Below are positions 11,454-23,239 of a DNA stretch of 64,000 bases, in pieces. The stretch's first letter is position 1. Each line of letters starts with the position of its first letter. The stretch covers positions 23,809,568 through 23,873,567 of the forward strand of contig JAJEKV010000006.1 of assembly GCA_021234155.1 (NCBI GenBank), given 5' to 3'. Made by a program: the position numbers and the translations under genes. Below the pieces are notes generated by a model. That model saw nothing but the letters and a program-made list of their open reading frames with translations, was not told where the DNA came from and did no database searches. Source of the DNA: Isoetes taiwanensis (lineage: Eukaryota; Streptophyta; Lycopodiopsida; Isoetales; Isoetaceae).

Positions 11454-11476
11454 TATTCATTGATAGACACAGTGGT

Positions 11477-13039
11477 ATGGCATCAGGCAACCCAACATCA
11501 GAATCAATGCCGGATTTGGGGTTTTCCATTTCGGCCTCTGTGGTTAACCCTGGTATGTCTTTCTCAGTTGTTATTTCTTCTGTCAATTATGCTTCCATGG
11601 CAATAGGACATCCTTCTATTGTTTTCTCTTCTGTTTCTGCCTCTCCTATGCAATCTGGTGCTTCTGTAATTCCTCCTGCCTTGCTTCTAACTCACATCTC
11701 AATCCTCTTGCTTTTGCACATCCGTCTGCTGGTGCATCCACTAATTTGCAACAATTCCCGCCTCTCAATGCTTCCCTCTCGAATCTGCTGTCCTCCTTGT
11801 TCTCCGCACATCCTAGTCCTCGTACTTCCCATTTTCCATCTACCTATTGGATTTTTGCCTTCTACTCCTTCCTCTTCTGCGGCTCTTTTGCCTACTCCTG
11901 CTCTTGCTCCTTGGACCTCAAGTGATACAATTGCTCGTGTGTCATGTGCATGCTTTAATGATTGGATAAAGCGTGATATGATATATGGTGTACGCTCAGC
12001 TCGTGTTATGGCTACTGTGAATATTATGATGGAGAATAATAAGAAGGAAGTGTCCGCATATCTAAAGGAGTTACAGGCTGCAGAAGATAAGATGGACATT
12101 CAACTCCCTTCAGAGAGTGTCTTTTACGAGACTAATGAGTGCACTAATGCTTTCATACAGGCGGGGCTTCCTGTAGTTGAGATTGATCACGACGTACATT
12201 TACAGTGTATTCAGAATCTTGTCTCTCATGCTGTTGTGTATCACTTTACTGGTCAGTTTGTCGATCTTAGAAGGATGGGCTTTTGGTTAAAGCAGCATCT
12301 ACAAAGATTGGGTTTACCTCAGCATGAGTCTCTGAAGGTCCTTGACAAGCAAAACAATTATTTTCTGATCCTGTTTGGGTCTCCCGTAGTGGTTGATAAG
12401 CTGGTGGAGCGGGGGGTAGATCTTTTACGGGGCCACTATCTTTTGTATCAGGTATACACTCCTAGCTTTTTGTCTAGCAAGGCTAGTGCACTTCGGATGC
12501 CATGCTGGTTTGTCTTGAAAGATTTTCCTATTGAATTGCAAGTTCCAGAGTTCCTGATGGCTATTGCTAGTGGCTTGGGTCTCCATCTTGCTCATTCTAT
12601 TGTGAATGGTCCTCATATTTGTGTCTTTCTTTCAGCTGACGCATCTCTCCCAAAATCTGCTGTTGTCAAACGTGGTCCAATGTTCTTCAAATATGGTTTA
12701 TCGTTACTTAATGGTCCTGAGCTTGCAGACGTGTTTCCTGATGTTGAGGCATTCTCTAGTTTTCGCGTTAGAAGAACACCTCCCTTTGCTCCTGCAGCAT
12801 CTGCAGCCCATGGCCAAATGTCTCCATCTTCCTCTCATCCCTCTCCAGTCTTGGCAGACTTCTGTGTTCTAGCCACCGCTCTTACTCCCCGTGTCCATTC
12901 CTGCTTCTCTTCCTCCCTCTCCTCCCTCCTCCTCTGCGTCCCAAGCTGCCGGATGAGCAATGTGAGAGGCTTGCAGTCATTGCTCGCAAGCAGGAACGAC
13001 TGGAAGCATCTCGTGGTGAGTGGTCCATCCCTCATATGA
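11477..13039 (+). pseudogene. LINE-A ORF1, gag-like nucleic-acid-binding protein
   Basis: From the ATG at 11477 the frame runs about 520 codons. The N-terminal third is Ser/Pro/Leu-rich low complexity. From about 12000 it encodes a globular part containing NNYFLILFGSP, LLRGHYLLYQVYTPSF and PCWFVLKDFPIE. This matches the DUF4283-type domain of plant LINE ORF1, where a strand ending in a W-V/F-L-P pattern precedes 'lPle'. ORF1 proteins bind element RNA. The usual C-terminal CCHC knuckle is not visible, and after about 12780 the composition changes as if a frameshift had occurred. The neighbouring ORF2 relic starts about 180 bp downstream, as expected for this family. Confidence 0.7.
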
Positions 13040-13217
13040 AAAGAGTTGCATGTCGAAGAAACACTATAGTGTGCTACTCCAGCTGATCCAGCAGTGGCTA
13101 CCATTGTTACAACCCTTCCTGCATCATCTGGACTGACATCGTTTGATCAGGTGGAAGCATCATGTGCAAATAGTGACTCCATGGATTTGGAACACCTGTC
13201 ACCAGACCCCCTTGCAT

Positions 13218-16040
13218 TATGAAGCTGGTTTCCTGGAATGTCCGGGTGTTGCTTCTTCCCCAACCAAAAGGAGCAGACTTTCCATGGCTCTTGCTAGGTT
13301 GACTTCAGATTTTTATTGTCTACAAGAGCACAAGTGCAAAAAAGAAGAATGTGCAAAAGGTAGCTTTTGTGAAAGGTAGGCAATATAACGTCCTTACAGC
13401 ATGGAGGCATGATATAGCAGTCACATCCACTCATGCTGACAGATTTGGTCGCTGGATCATTATCAAGTAGTTTGATAAGGGACAAGAGTGGGGACTAGTG
13501 AATGTGTATGTGCACATCGGAGAGGTGCACTCTGGGCTGAGCAAGTTCATCATGCTCGAGTTAAAGCGGGCCTGCAATGGTTCAAAGAGAAGGATCGCTG
13601 CACAGGCTTCTTTTTTTAGAGCTGCAAAAATTCAGAGACAAGCTTCTGCAATGGTATCTCTCCAAGTTCAAGATGGGCCTCTCGTCTCTGATCCTGAGCA
13701 ACTTAAGTTCTTTCTGCATGGCCACTTTTCTTCCTTTTTTGCTTCTCGTCGCCTTCCCTTTCGATCAGATTTTTAGGAGGCATTACTTGCAAAGATACAT
13801 CCTATTATATCTAAGGAGCAAAGAACTACTCTAGAAGCAGAGATTATGGTGAATGATTTAGCAGATGCTACCTTCCTTTTAAAGAAAGAAAAGTATCCTG
13901 GAATTGATGGTATTCCTATGGAGTTCTTTCAGGAGTTATGGGATTGGTTTGGCGATGATGTATACGACGCGTTTCAGGATTTCAAGAGGCAAAGGCCTCT
14001 AGACAAAATTCTTAACTCGGGCTGTATTTCTCTCATTCCTAAATGTAAGGAGCCTTCATCAATTTCGGACTGGCGCCCTATCACCTTGCTATCTTCTGTG
14101 TACAAGATCTTTGCCAAAGCTTATGCACAAAAGCTTCGGAATATTCTTGCTGATTCCATATCCTCTATACAGTCAGGATTTCTGCCACGATGATGCATAT
14201 TAAACAATGTAGCTGCTGCTTATGAATGGATATTTATTGGGCTCGACTTCAGGGTCATGAAATTGTATATTTGACGCTGGACTTTACAAAAGCGTACGAC
14301 AGTGTTGACTGGGCTTTCTTAGAGAACGTCTCTTATGCTTTGATTTTGGTGCACAATTCACAACTAATGTTATGAGGCTTCATTATTCTGCTCGCTCTTC
14401 TATTCTCTTCCAAGGGGAACCCTCGACATTCTTTCAGGTGGGTCATGGCATCCGTCAGGGCTGCCCATTAGCTCCATTATTTACAGTTGTAGCAGAGGTC
14501 CTTGCCTAGGTCTTCTCTCTTGCCGCTTAGGAGGGAATCTTGCATGGACTTCCTATGAACAATGGGTCGCAGGAGATCTGTAATCAATATGCGGATGCCA
14601 CTTTCCTTTTTTTGAGGGCAGATGAGCAAAACTTGCGGAATGCTATTTCCTTGTTGGATTCTTTCATTCCCTAGCATCCAGTATTTTTGTGGATTGGCAG
14701 AAGTGCACAACACTATGGGCATTGGACCCTCTAGTTCCACCATGCATAACTGCCTATCGATAGAATATCCTTCCCCATGGCAAAGCAACCAAACTTCTTG
14801 GTATCCATGTAGGTGTTCATATCTCATCAGGAGATGCTTGGGAGGCAGTGATTAAGGGCTTGGAAAAGCACCTTTTTTGGTGATCCACAGCTAAGCTTTC
14901 CATGGCGGGACGAATCGTTGTGGCTAAGTCAGTTTTAAGTAGCAACCATGTGTATATGGCTTCGTTCATGTTAGTTTCACAGTCAAAAGTAGAAACTTAT
15001 CGTCAGGGTTATCAGGAACTTCCTTTTGGGGAAACAGAGGAGGGTGTTGCTGTCAAAGTCAGTTGGAAAAAGTGCATGTTGCCAAAGCATTTTGGCGGCC
15101 TTGGGATGATCAATTTTCTTTTGCAGAGCAAGGTGATGATTTCTAAGTTTATTTGGAATTTTGAATAATGTGGATGAGTCCCCGGGTTTCCGCCTTGTTT
15201 ATCAGTCTTTGCAAATGTGCATTTCTTTTGGGTCTCCATCTGTTAGACCATTTTTCCCCTGGGCTTTTATTCACTGACTGCATATCCTAATGCGTCTCCA
15301 TTTCTTAGAGGATTGCTAGTTGCATGGAGACTGTACAATCTCTGTTTCATTTTCACCATCTTGCGCACAGTAGCACTACTGCAAATTATTGGTGGATTCC
15401 ATTAAACGGTGGTCCTCTGGTATCTTCTTTCCACCCATTGACACAAATACGATGGGAGATCGCCAGGTGTGTATGTGATATCTAATTAGTATATTAATCA
15501 AAGGCAGTTGCTGACATAGGAAGAGTTCAGAGCTAAGTTCCTCGTTTTAAGGTGGGATCGGGCTATTTGGCAGAAGATGTCTTCAATTCTTTCTCCAATA
15601 GCACAAGTGGATGAACCCCAGCCTTGGGTAGTTCATGAGCGTGTCAAAGCAGATAAGTTAGTGAATTCCATGTACAAGGTCTTGCTTGTCAGCGACGCCT
15701 TTTCCTCCTTCATCCAAGTGGCCTTTTGGTCATTCCTAGAGACTGGCGTAAAGCGGTATAGAAATGGGTATGGAATAAGCTACTCCATCTCAAAGTATCT
15801 GCTTTATGGTGGCAAGGCATTCATCGTTGTCTGCGCGTTAATATTATATTGTACAGATTTCGTCCAGAGATATCTGCACTTTGTCCCTTATGTGCACAGA
15901 GCGACAAGACAATTGAGCATTGCTTCTTCCTATGTAGACATGTCGGGCATACTTGGTTGTGGCTTCAAGGCCTATTTCGTTGCAATTTAAATAGTCACAG
16001 GTGTTATTAGCAAATCTATCCAAGTGGTTGAGAAAATTTG
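13218..16040 (+). pseudogene. LINE-A ORF2 relic: endonuclease, RT, zf-RVT
   Basis: ORF2 starts with MKLVSWNVR at 13218, the classic opening of plant L1 apurinic endonucleases, and FYCLQEHK near 13310 is the next endonuclease motif. The RT begins near 13890 with YPGIDGIPMEFFQ, then CISLIPKCKEP, ISDWRPITLLSSVYKIFAKA and SIQSGFLPR up to 14193. In shifted frames come LDFTKAYDSVDWAFL (about 14278), GIRQGCPLAPLLFTVVAE (about 14450) and YADATF (about 14589), where the catalytic YADD has become YADA. A zf-RVT domain with LCPLCAQSDKTIEHCFFLC lies at about 15880-15940. Numerous stops and frameshifts, and loss of most of the endonuclease middle, make it non-functional. Confidence 0.85.
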
Positions 16041-16413
16041 GCAAAAAGGGCGTTTCATTTGGCTTCGCATGGATCTTCTGTTCCATTTGAAAAAGAAGGA
16101 ATATTCTCATATTCAAAGATCTTGCTTGTTCAGATGCATAGGTCCTTCTTGATGCCCAACAAACGAATTGTCAAAGCATTGTGTGCTCATCAATTGCTAA
16201 TGAGGTGAAGAACCGTATTTGGGAGCACTATCTTGATTCACACTTATGAGATTTTGCTTGCTCCTCATAATTGTTTTAGATGTTGTATTTGAGTGGGGTG
16301 GATTTTCTCGGTGGACATTCTCTCCACTCGAAGTTTTAGTCCCTATTGTACTTTTGTAACTTTCTCCGGATAATGAGGCTCAAGTCCTTCAAAAGGGGAT
16401 GTTCATTACAATG

Positions 16414-16565
16414 AAGAATGTACAAAATTTTTTTGAAGGACGACAAGCTTTATTCACCAACTAAAAACTAGAGCAACATAAAATGCAAAGACAGGATTAT
16501 AACCCCAGTGGACAAATTGATCCAACTGAGCACAATCACCTGCCTATGCAAAAGAATGTACAAAA
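16414..16565 (-). mobile_element. 124-bp poly-T-headed insertion with 14-bp target duplication
   Basis: 'aagaatgtacaaaa' occurs at 16414-16427 and again at 16552-16565. Between them lies a segment that opens with seven T bases. A leading T run is the signature of an antisense, poly(A)-tailed retro-insertion such as a SINE or a heavily 5'-truncated LINE tail. It landed at the 3' end of LINE-A and therefore post-dates it. Confidence 0.6.
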
Positions 16566-16684
16566 TGTACATGTTTATTTCTTGAGTGATATTTATGTAT
16601 AGCAAGATACATAAAGTTAAAGAAGGAGACTAGACATTGACATTGTATTGATATTGAAAGTATTAACATTGTTTTCTCACATTG
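16558..16684 (+). mobile_element. Right part of a Copia-type LTR
   Basis: The segment ends 'ttgttttctcaca' and is followed at once by the primer binding site at 16685. The CA end next to a PBS defines the 3' boundary of a 5' LTR. Its left boundary continues from 11453 across the LINE-A insertion. The coding region expected downstream is not recognisable, and LINE-B sequence begins within about 200 bp, so most of the element has been lost. Confidence 0.55.
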
Positions 16685-16698
16685 GTATCAGAGCTACA
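16685..16698 (+). promoter_or_regulatory. Primer binding site, initiator tRNA-Met type
   Basis: 'ttggtatcagagct' matches the standard plant LTR-retrotransposon PBS, complementary to the 3' end of initiator methionine tRNA. It directly follows the LTR terminal CA. It primes minus-strand cDNA synthesis in intact elements. No full gag follows here. Confidence 0.8.
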
Positions 16699-16879
16699 AA
16701 AATGTTTAGTGGATTTGGTGCAGGACTTTTAAAACCACTGATAATTGTACATATATGTATGTTAGTGTAGCGATGAAAGACACAATTGAGTGCACATGTC
16801 AAGGATCTCCAAGACATATGATGCTAGTGCTATTACTGTAGACGGCTACAATATTACATGTAATAGTTGATTAGGTGCA

Positions 16880-17886
16880 ATCAACCAGGTATATTGTGCC
16901 CGAATGGGCGCAGACACTGGGCGATTCTAAAGAATGGATGTTCAACTTCAATATCTCCTATTTGGAAACATTAACTTACCATCATCTATCTGTTTCAGTT
17001 CCGAGGCAATATGCTCTAGTGCGAAAGGACACAATCATCTTGTGCTTCTTCTTGGGCAAGTGTGGCAATAGGTACTGTTGTGAACCACGAGCTAGCTTAG
17101 AAGCAATCTGGCTTTTGCAATATGATATCTCTACCAGTTTCAAAGCATTAGAATCCCAGAGCTTAATAAGAAAGCATGTATTCAAATATTGCTCCAAGCA
17201 ATTATGATCCTCTTTGTTCCATACCTGTATACATCCCTATTCTTGCACATCCCAACAGGAGAACAATCTCATTTCTCCTTTCGCCTGGTCAGTGTATAGG
17301 CGAGGTTTGGAAGGCAAGTGTCTCCCATGTTTATCACCTTCTAACAATGTATTATATGACGTTCTAGAGCATAATGTTAAATAGGTAAGAACCTTATCTC
17401 TTGTAGAAGAATTGGATATGGAATGATGGACTTGACTCCAGGGGATTGGTTAGAAAGGTTTTGAATACGTTCTAAGTCTCCGAAGTGGCAAGTGATATGA
17501 CTGCCTCCCATACTTCCACTTTATATAGAAGAACTATCTCCTTGAAAACCATGAACAAGTATGTGACTAATGGGACCAGTCGTAAAAAGTCGCTTTGTAA
17601 CAATTGTTCTGCATGGCATAAAAAGCCTTCCACCTTGCCGTCACCCATTGCTAGATGCAAATATCCCTATACTTGTTGGGGAAAAAAATAATAGATCTAT
17701 ATCATAGGCAGATATATATAACATCAGCCTAATGATGTGATAAGCAAGTTGAAACCCTCCGCCTCGATGCTGAGCAAGCCAGTTCTCGAGCTGATAAATG
17801 AATAATTCAAACAGTGTGGGAGAGAGTGGGTGAACTCCCTCACTATTATTGATAAGATGGTTTGATGGAGGATTTCAAGCTGAGAC
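16880..17886 (-). pseudogene. LINE-B, 3' part of RT and C-terminal region
   Basis: On the minus strand, starting at 17886, the frame contains HPLSPTLFELFIYQLENW, which matches the QGCPLSPTLFglyIdeLe motif of LINE RTs. It runs on to LMLYISAYDIDL, a degraded YADD region. Further down come VLLYKVEVWEA (usual pattern LLYG.EVWG) at about 17500 and FRTRAYCLGTETDR at about 17000, resembling the family's C-terminal 'FRtgsHhL.iEtGRw'. The 5' part of the same reading direction resumes at 40658, beyond the 22.8-kb LTR element. Stops and frameshifts show it is dead. The RT style is that of jockey/RTE-like LINEs common in bryophytes, lycophytes, ferns and conifers. Confidence 0.7.
17882..17886. repeat. 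Left target site duplication of the 22.8-kb LTR element
   Basis: The bases gagac directly precede the LTR start TGTGACG. The right counterpart is tagac at 40658-40662, a 4 of 5 match. Confidence 0.6.
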
Positions 17887-19415
17887 TGTGACGTTCCACG
17901 TATTTATATGGTATACTATAAATATACTGACACGTCACGTAGTAGGGATACACCACCATGGGGTATGTTAACCTAGGGGGTTGACCTAAAAGGGATTAAT
18001 TTAGCTATGCTAAATTAATAAAACCTAATTAAGTGTATTTTGTCTTAATTAACCTAATTAGTAATGACATGCCACCTGGCCCAAATCGATTGGGCAAGGC
18101 AGGGTTTCCAATTGGGGACACCCAAATTAGGGCTTTTGGGCCCCAATTCGAATTAGGAGCAATTGGAGATGGAGGAGGAGAAGCGGCCGACCGAGCACCC
18201 TTCAAATGAAGTCGAGATGGAGCAGCCCAAGACCGATTTGACGGTTAGTCAGTAGGTTACTTTGTTGATCTATAGCATAGCACCTCTCTGTGGTGTGTTT
18301 TCTCTCTGTTTTTCTCTGTGGTTTACCTGTAAGGCTAACCCTTGATTGATATGGTGAGTATTCTTATCTCTAGTCTCTGTATGTGCTTTGGTTGATGGTT
18401 TAGTAGTTCTTTGCCTAGTTAGCACTCGGAGATGGGGGATTACGGGGTAGAGACCTCCGAGCCCATGTATTGTAGTATGCTCCTAGATAGAGCCCCTTTA
18501 TTATTCCCATTAGGTGCGGCAGGCACAAGATCCCACCAATTGTGGAATCTATGGCATCATTGAAGCACCGGATAAGGGGCCGTGAGTGATGAAGTGTGGG
18601 GTGGGGTCTCACCGAGCATAAAGGCTACGGGGACTCCTTCAAAGGAGCTAGGGCCTAATAGTCGGTTATGTAGAGGGCCTGGGTATGGGTCCGACACTCC
18701 CCGGGTACAGAGGTGTGACCCGTATGGGGCATCTTGTACTTTGATGATAAAGTTAGGGGAGTAAGTCCTGTACGGAAGGAGATGCCGATGGATCTCCTCC
18801 TCTAGCTCACCCATGGATTCACTGCGACTACGGAGGGGACACTTCCCCGACCCGCCTCATCGGACCGGGGAGATGTAACTCCGGAGTAGTCCCGGCGGGT
18901 GATTCCTTGGGATTGCGCCTCCTCCCAGGCTACAATGACGCCATAGCTTGATTCAAATCATCCGCAAAGTGTGCATGAGGGGCTGATGGAGTGGACTACC
19001 CTAGCCAATGTTCTATGCCACCCAACGCCGGTTATACCTCTCCTGTCACGATCTCTTTGAGACCGATCCATCAGTCCATCCTCACAGAGTCCGAGCTCGG
19101 GTAGAACCCGGGTTTGGGGCGCTTTCCTTAGGATTAGATGCATCTTCTTTGCCGTTAGTACTTGATGGATGTGCCACCCTTCGGTGGTTATTTATGTATG
19201 ATTTATGCTGTATGCTAACATGTATTAATGCTTACGCGACTTAGGAGTCCCATTGAAGGCGTGGGCCGAATGACACCTCCGTGTCCTTCACCCGGGCATC
19301 TTTCTATGGATGATCCAAGTTAGACGGAGGGCCATGCCCATGGTGAGCTGATTGCCATGGGAGGGGGAAGTCCCTATATGTATACCGAGCCGTATATATT
19401 CGTGGAGCCGCCACA
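17887..19415 (+). repeat. 5' LTR of the 22.8-kb element
   Basis: It begins TGTGACGTTCCACG and ends 'gccgccaca', and it aligns end to end with 39102-40657. Shared landmarks include 'gtagggataca/gccaccatgg', 'ggcagggtttccaattgggg' and 'cgacttaggagtcccattga'. Short frames inside (for example 18557-18814) arise from GC-rich LTR sequence and are not genes. Confidence 0.85.
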
Positions 19416-19430
19416 AGGTATCGAGCCATG
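19416..19430 (+). promoter_or_regulatory. Primer binding site of the 22.8-kb element
   Basis: 'aggtatcgagccatg' directly after the LTR matches the initiator tRNA-Met PBS (tggtatcagagccatg), apart from one missing A and a first-base change. The missing A falls in a CAG, a context in which other copies in this window also disagree. Confidence 0.7.
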
Positions 19431-19871
19431 ATTTTGGTTGACCGGAATCATAGCACGGACCAAATTCTTAACCGTTAATTCGGTAGTTACGTGGAAGTTT
19501 GAGTTTAGCTGGACTGCCTAACTTTTCGGTGATTTAGTCTTTGTGCTAGGTGTATCTAATAAATTATTTGAGATTTAGGAAGTTTAGGGTGAATTTGGTG
19601 GGGAAATGGTATAATTAGAAGACCAAGGTTTAGATGGGCCGTAACTTTTAGTGGGTAGCTCGGATGGAGGCGAAAATTGTTCCAGCGTCTCCGGCACATC
19701 CCAAATACCCTAGGAAGCACGTTTCCCGAGGCAAAGATGGCGACCCCAAGGCGCAAAATCAAAAGGTGCGCTGACTGCTATTGTGGTGCTTAGAAATCCA
19801 AAATTAAGATCGTATTTCACACCCAACGCACCTATACGGTTCCGTCGTATAAAATACGCGTGGTATAAAAT

Positions 19872-21909
19872 ACGCCATTATCCTAGTTCTTGATTGTCAT
19901 TACATTTATAGCTTAGCTTACGTCTCTCAAGTGATTTTTGCAAGTCCCAAAACTTGATATCACCCAGGCAAGTTCCAAGTCACCCCTTATATCAGAAGTT
20001 CTTTCCACACGTTTTCCTTACCATGCCATCATCAAAATTGCCATCATTTTTCATTAGCCATCTATTAAATCTTTGTCAAAGTCATAGCCTTTGCACCTCG
20101 ATAGCCACACATAATGAGTAGTCTATATGTCATTTGATCTCTATGTCTTACCATCATTATAGATCCTTGCATTGTTATTTTTTATACCCTTCTATACCAA
20201 ACTTATGCCATACCTAGACTTCCCGTATAATCCTACCCGCACAGTATGCAACTCATCCCCCAAAATTGTGCACGTAGTGACCTTCCAACTAGGTGACCTC
20301 TGCCTAATGATCCGTACTCCGCCTTTCCTTCGTTTTGAACTTATCATGTTTTATCATGCTCTTAACTATGCTAAATTACCTGAGTCATCAGGGCACCTGC
20401 TATAACTCCAAATAGACTATTGATTTCGACTCTCCTTATCCAACAAGCATTATGTAACTCTTATTCGTCACCCAGCCACAATCAGTACTATTGTACGATG
20501 CAACCACATATCCTTCATATGAATGTTACGTGTGTATGTTCAATCATTCTTGATTTGATTCACACACATTCCTCATCCATAAGCAACCTGCCTTTTGCTG
20601 TAAATGGAATACGAAACCCTCCACGCGCCGCCGCCGTGGGACCCCCGCGCTTGACTTGCGAACACAAGATTACTCTTCTCAACCAGCAGATGGCGGAATT
20701 GCAAGCGTACATTTCGCAATGGGCACCACATCCTATAGTTTCTCGTGTGCCTCCCTACCATCGACGCCTTAAACATCCACGACCTACATCAACAGCCACC
20801 CCTTACTCGGACACCGACGACTCTTCCGAGTCTCACACTCAGCACGTGAACAGTATTCGGGGTACCCGAAAGCTCCTCCACTTCTCGGGCAGGGATGCGG
20901 AATCTTGGTTGCAGCACATCCACGAAGTGGCAACTCGAACGAAATGCAAAGGAATTATCTGCGAATTAACAATTGTCAGGACTAAAGGACTACGTTTGTA
21001 TGGTATAACATAATAAACAAGAAATATGACTTAATTACGAATATAAAGCCATAAGCAAGAGAATTATAGTCAATCAAACTTATAGCATCGTATAATAAAA
21101 AGAAGTCTCAAGTAAAAGCCGAGCCTGATAGGCGTATACAAAGAACTTGAAAACCATAAGGAATAACTTTCAGTGTCTAGTATCAGGAGTATCACTCTCT
21201 ATAACCAAATAGAAATAATCTACATCTGTGCATATGTATCGTTTACAATTAGATAAATGTGTTAACTACATAATGTTTTTTTTTTAATTGCGTATATTCT
21301 GGGTTACTGTTAATATGATATGTATATTTCGGAGTATAACATCAATAATTCGCCTAGTGATGCGACCTCTCTATCCCTAAGAGACCGACTCGATAAAAGG
21401 AACTTCCATGGAGTTTGCGCGATAATGTTAAATCCACGGTCATCTTTTAGACGCCAACATGAAGAACTCGACATGGATCCTTTTTTTCCCCAAGGTGCCT
21501 CTTTCCTTTTTTTTTTATATATGAAGCCACCAAAGGGACATCCACTTGTCAAGACCGTCATCAAACCGTCGGTAATAGGAGGACCTTAATGAGGAACGTC
21601 AACCTCTACATCAAGGAGAAGCACACCTTCAACAACACGATTGAGTATGCGGTAGCTGGACGAATTCCTAGGACGCTTCCAGCTGCATACGGTTAGATAA
21701 GTTAAGTAGCATTGGCTTCGACTAATATCACGCCTGATACGCTCGTCAAGCATTTCTCGTACATGCCTAGTATGAGCTATCACCCCAGGAATTGAGGAAG
21801 TTCTCAATGCGTGGCAAGGAAATCCGCACGATTAACTAAACTTATACATGACTGTTAGCACATATCCAACGTATTGAGTCCACTTGGTGAGCTTGAACAC
21901 CTTACTTGG
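19872..21909 (+). repeat. Tandem unit 1 (2,038 bp) inside the LTR element
   Basis: The unit starts 'acgccattatcctagttc' and ends 'caccttacttgg', and the next unit begins at once at 21910 with the same phrase. Unit 2 consists of 21910-22433 plus 35838-37359, because the 13.4-kb composite interrupts it. Unit 1 preserves the uninterrupted sequence 'gtcatcagggcacctgc' at about 20385-20401, which proves the pre-insertion state. Confidence 0.85.
20600..20960 (+). pseudogene. gag-like fragment of the LTR element, copy 1
   Basis: The frame encodes ITLLNQQMAELQAYISQW, then a Ser/Pro/Thr-rich hinge, then KLLHFSGRDAESWLQHIHEV. The last part matches the 'F.G.dA..WL..ie' start of the plant retrotransposon gag capsid domain. 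It stops soon after EVATRTKCKG, so the rest of capsid, nucleocapsid and pol is absent. A second, more damaged copy lies in tandem unit 2 at about 36110-36410. The protein is presumably non-functional and mobility would have to be supplied in trans. Confidence 0.6.
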
Positions 21910-22433
21910 ACGCCATTATCCTAGTTCTTGATTGTCATTACATTTATAGCTTAGCTTACGTCTCTCAAGTGATTTTTGCAAGTCCCAAAACTTGATATCA
22001 CCCAGGCAAGTTCCAAGTCACCCCTTATATCAGAAGTTCTTTCCACACGTTTTCCTTACCATGCCATCATCAAAATTGCCATCATTTTTCATTAGCCATC
22101 TATTAAATCTTTGTCAAAGTCATAGCCTTTGCACCTCGATAGCCACACATAATGAGTAGTCTATATGTCATTTGATCTCTATGTCTTACCATCATTATAG
22201 ATCCTTGCATTGTTATTTCTTATACCCTTCTATACCAAACTTATGCCATACCTAGACTTCCCGTATAATCCTACCCGCACAGTATGCAACTCATCCCCCA
22301 AAATTGTGCACGTAGTGACCTTCCAACTAGGTGACCTCTGCCTAATGATCCGTACTCCGCCTTTCCTTCGTTTTGAACTTATCATGTTTTATCATGCTCT
22401 TAACTATGCTAAATTACCTAGAGTCATCAGGGC
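21910..22433 (+). repeat. Tandem unit 2, first part
   Basis: This is near-identical to 19872-20397. It ends with agggc at 22429-22433, the left target duplication of the nested composite. The remainder resumes at 35838. Confidence 0.85.
22429..22433. repeat. Left target site duplication (AGGGC) of the 13.4-kb composite
   Basis: The five bases before the left LTR terminus TGTTAGAGCC are repeated exactly after the right terminus (35838-35842). The uninterrupted copy in tandem unit 1 has the site once. Confidence 0.85.
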
Positions 22434-22801
22434 TGTTAGAGCCTGAACTCTAACCTTGCAAGAAGGATGAAAAACCCAACAATCCAAGCTCAATCTATCA
22501 AATCAAGGCAATGCACAACACAAAGAATCTTCATCTCCATAGCTAGATCAATGAAAATACTCTCCCAATACACCGCCTCTCCGTTTCTTCTCTCTCGCCG
22601 ATAATACAATGATCATAATGGCTCCACAATGCATAACCGCAGTAAATATCCCGCACGCCGCATGCGCAGATATCACTCCATATACCTGTATATGATGAAT
22701 GTGGTGAGTGGTGACAAGTGTGGTGAGTGGTGACGAATGTGGTGAGTGGTGATGAGTGTGGTGAGTGGTGACGAATGTGGTGAGTGGTGATCACCCCAAC
22801 A
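22434..22801 (-). repeat. LTR 1 of the composite (368 bp, minus sense)
   Basis: On the plus strand it runs from TGTTAGAGCC to CCCCAACA. It includes a minisatellite of GTGGTGA-type units at about 22698-22791. Confidence 0.85.
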
Positions 22802-23239
22802 GTGGCGACCACAAAGAAAATATATACCTCCGTGGCGGAGAACCCACAACAAAACATACTACTATGGTCCTTGGGACATGTCCCCAAATGACACATTTAC
22901 ATGTATGTTTAGAAAGAAAATACCCTCCTCAAATCCAAATGTCTGATATAAACAAACTGGTCCAAAATGACAAGGACGAAACAGAGCCTCAGAATCGCGG
23001 GCAAACTTTGAAAGCTGATATCTTGAGCTCCAGACCTCCGCTTGACCTCCGCCATAGCTCGTTGATTCGTCGTAAAACACATCTTTTGATGCAGGATAGA
23101 TTGTGTATTATGGAACTGTCACCATCTGTTTTACAGAAAAACGACCCCATCAGAACCCAAAAGTTCTCCACAAATTCTCTCAGAATTGAGCTCACAACTG
23201 AATCCCTTTAGAATAGCACTTCTCTTTCAAAATAAGGCC

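Larger units (their letters stand above)
11454..16419 (+). mobile_element. LINE-A, degenerate L1-type non-LTR retrotransposon
   Basis: The element carries an ORF1-like frame, then endonuclease, reverse transcriptase and C-terminal zinc-knuckle relics of ORF2 in the canonical order. It is bounded on the left by 11439-11453 and on the right, beyond a small later insertion, by the identical 15 bases at 16558-16572. Such a long target duplication suits target-primed reverse transcription. The 5' end begins only about 23 bp before the ORF1 ATG, so the 5' UTR is truncated. ORF2 is broken by many frameshifts and stops, so the copy is dead. Confidence 0.8.

Noticed and set aside
18557-18814. 85-codon minus-strand frame in GC-rich sequence
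   Set aside because: It lies inside the 5' LTR and is not preserved in the 3' LTR copy, so it is not a conserved gene.
22698-22791. Regular repeats that might suggest a CRISPR-like array
   Set aside because: The units are short GTGGTGA variants without unique spacers and are part of an LTR in a plant genome.
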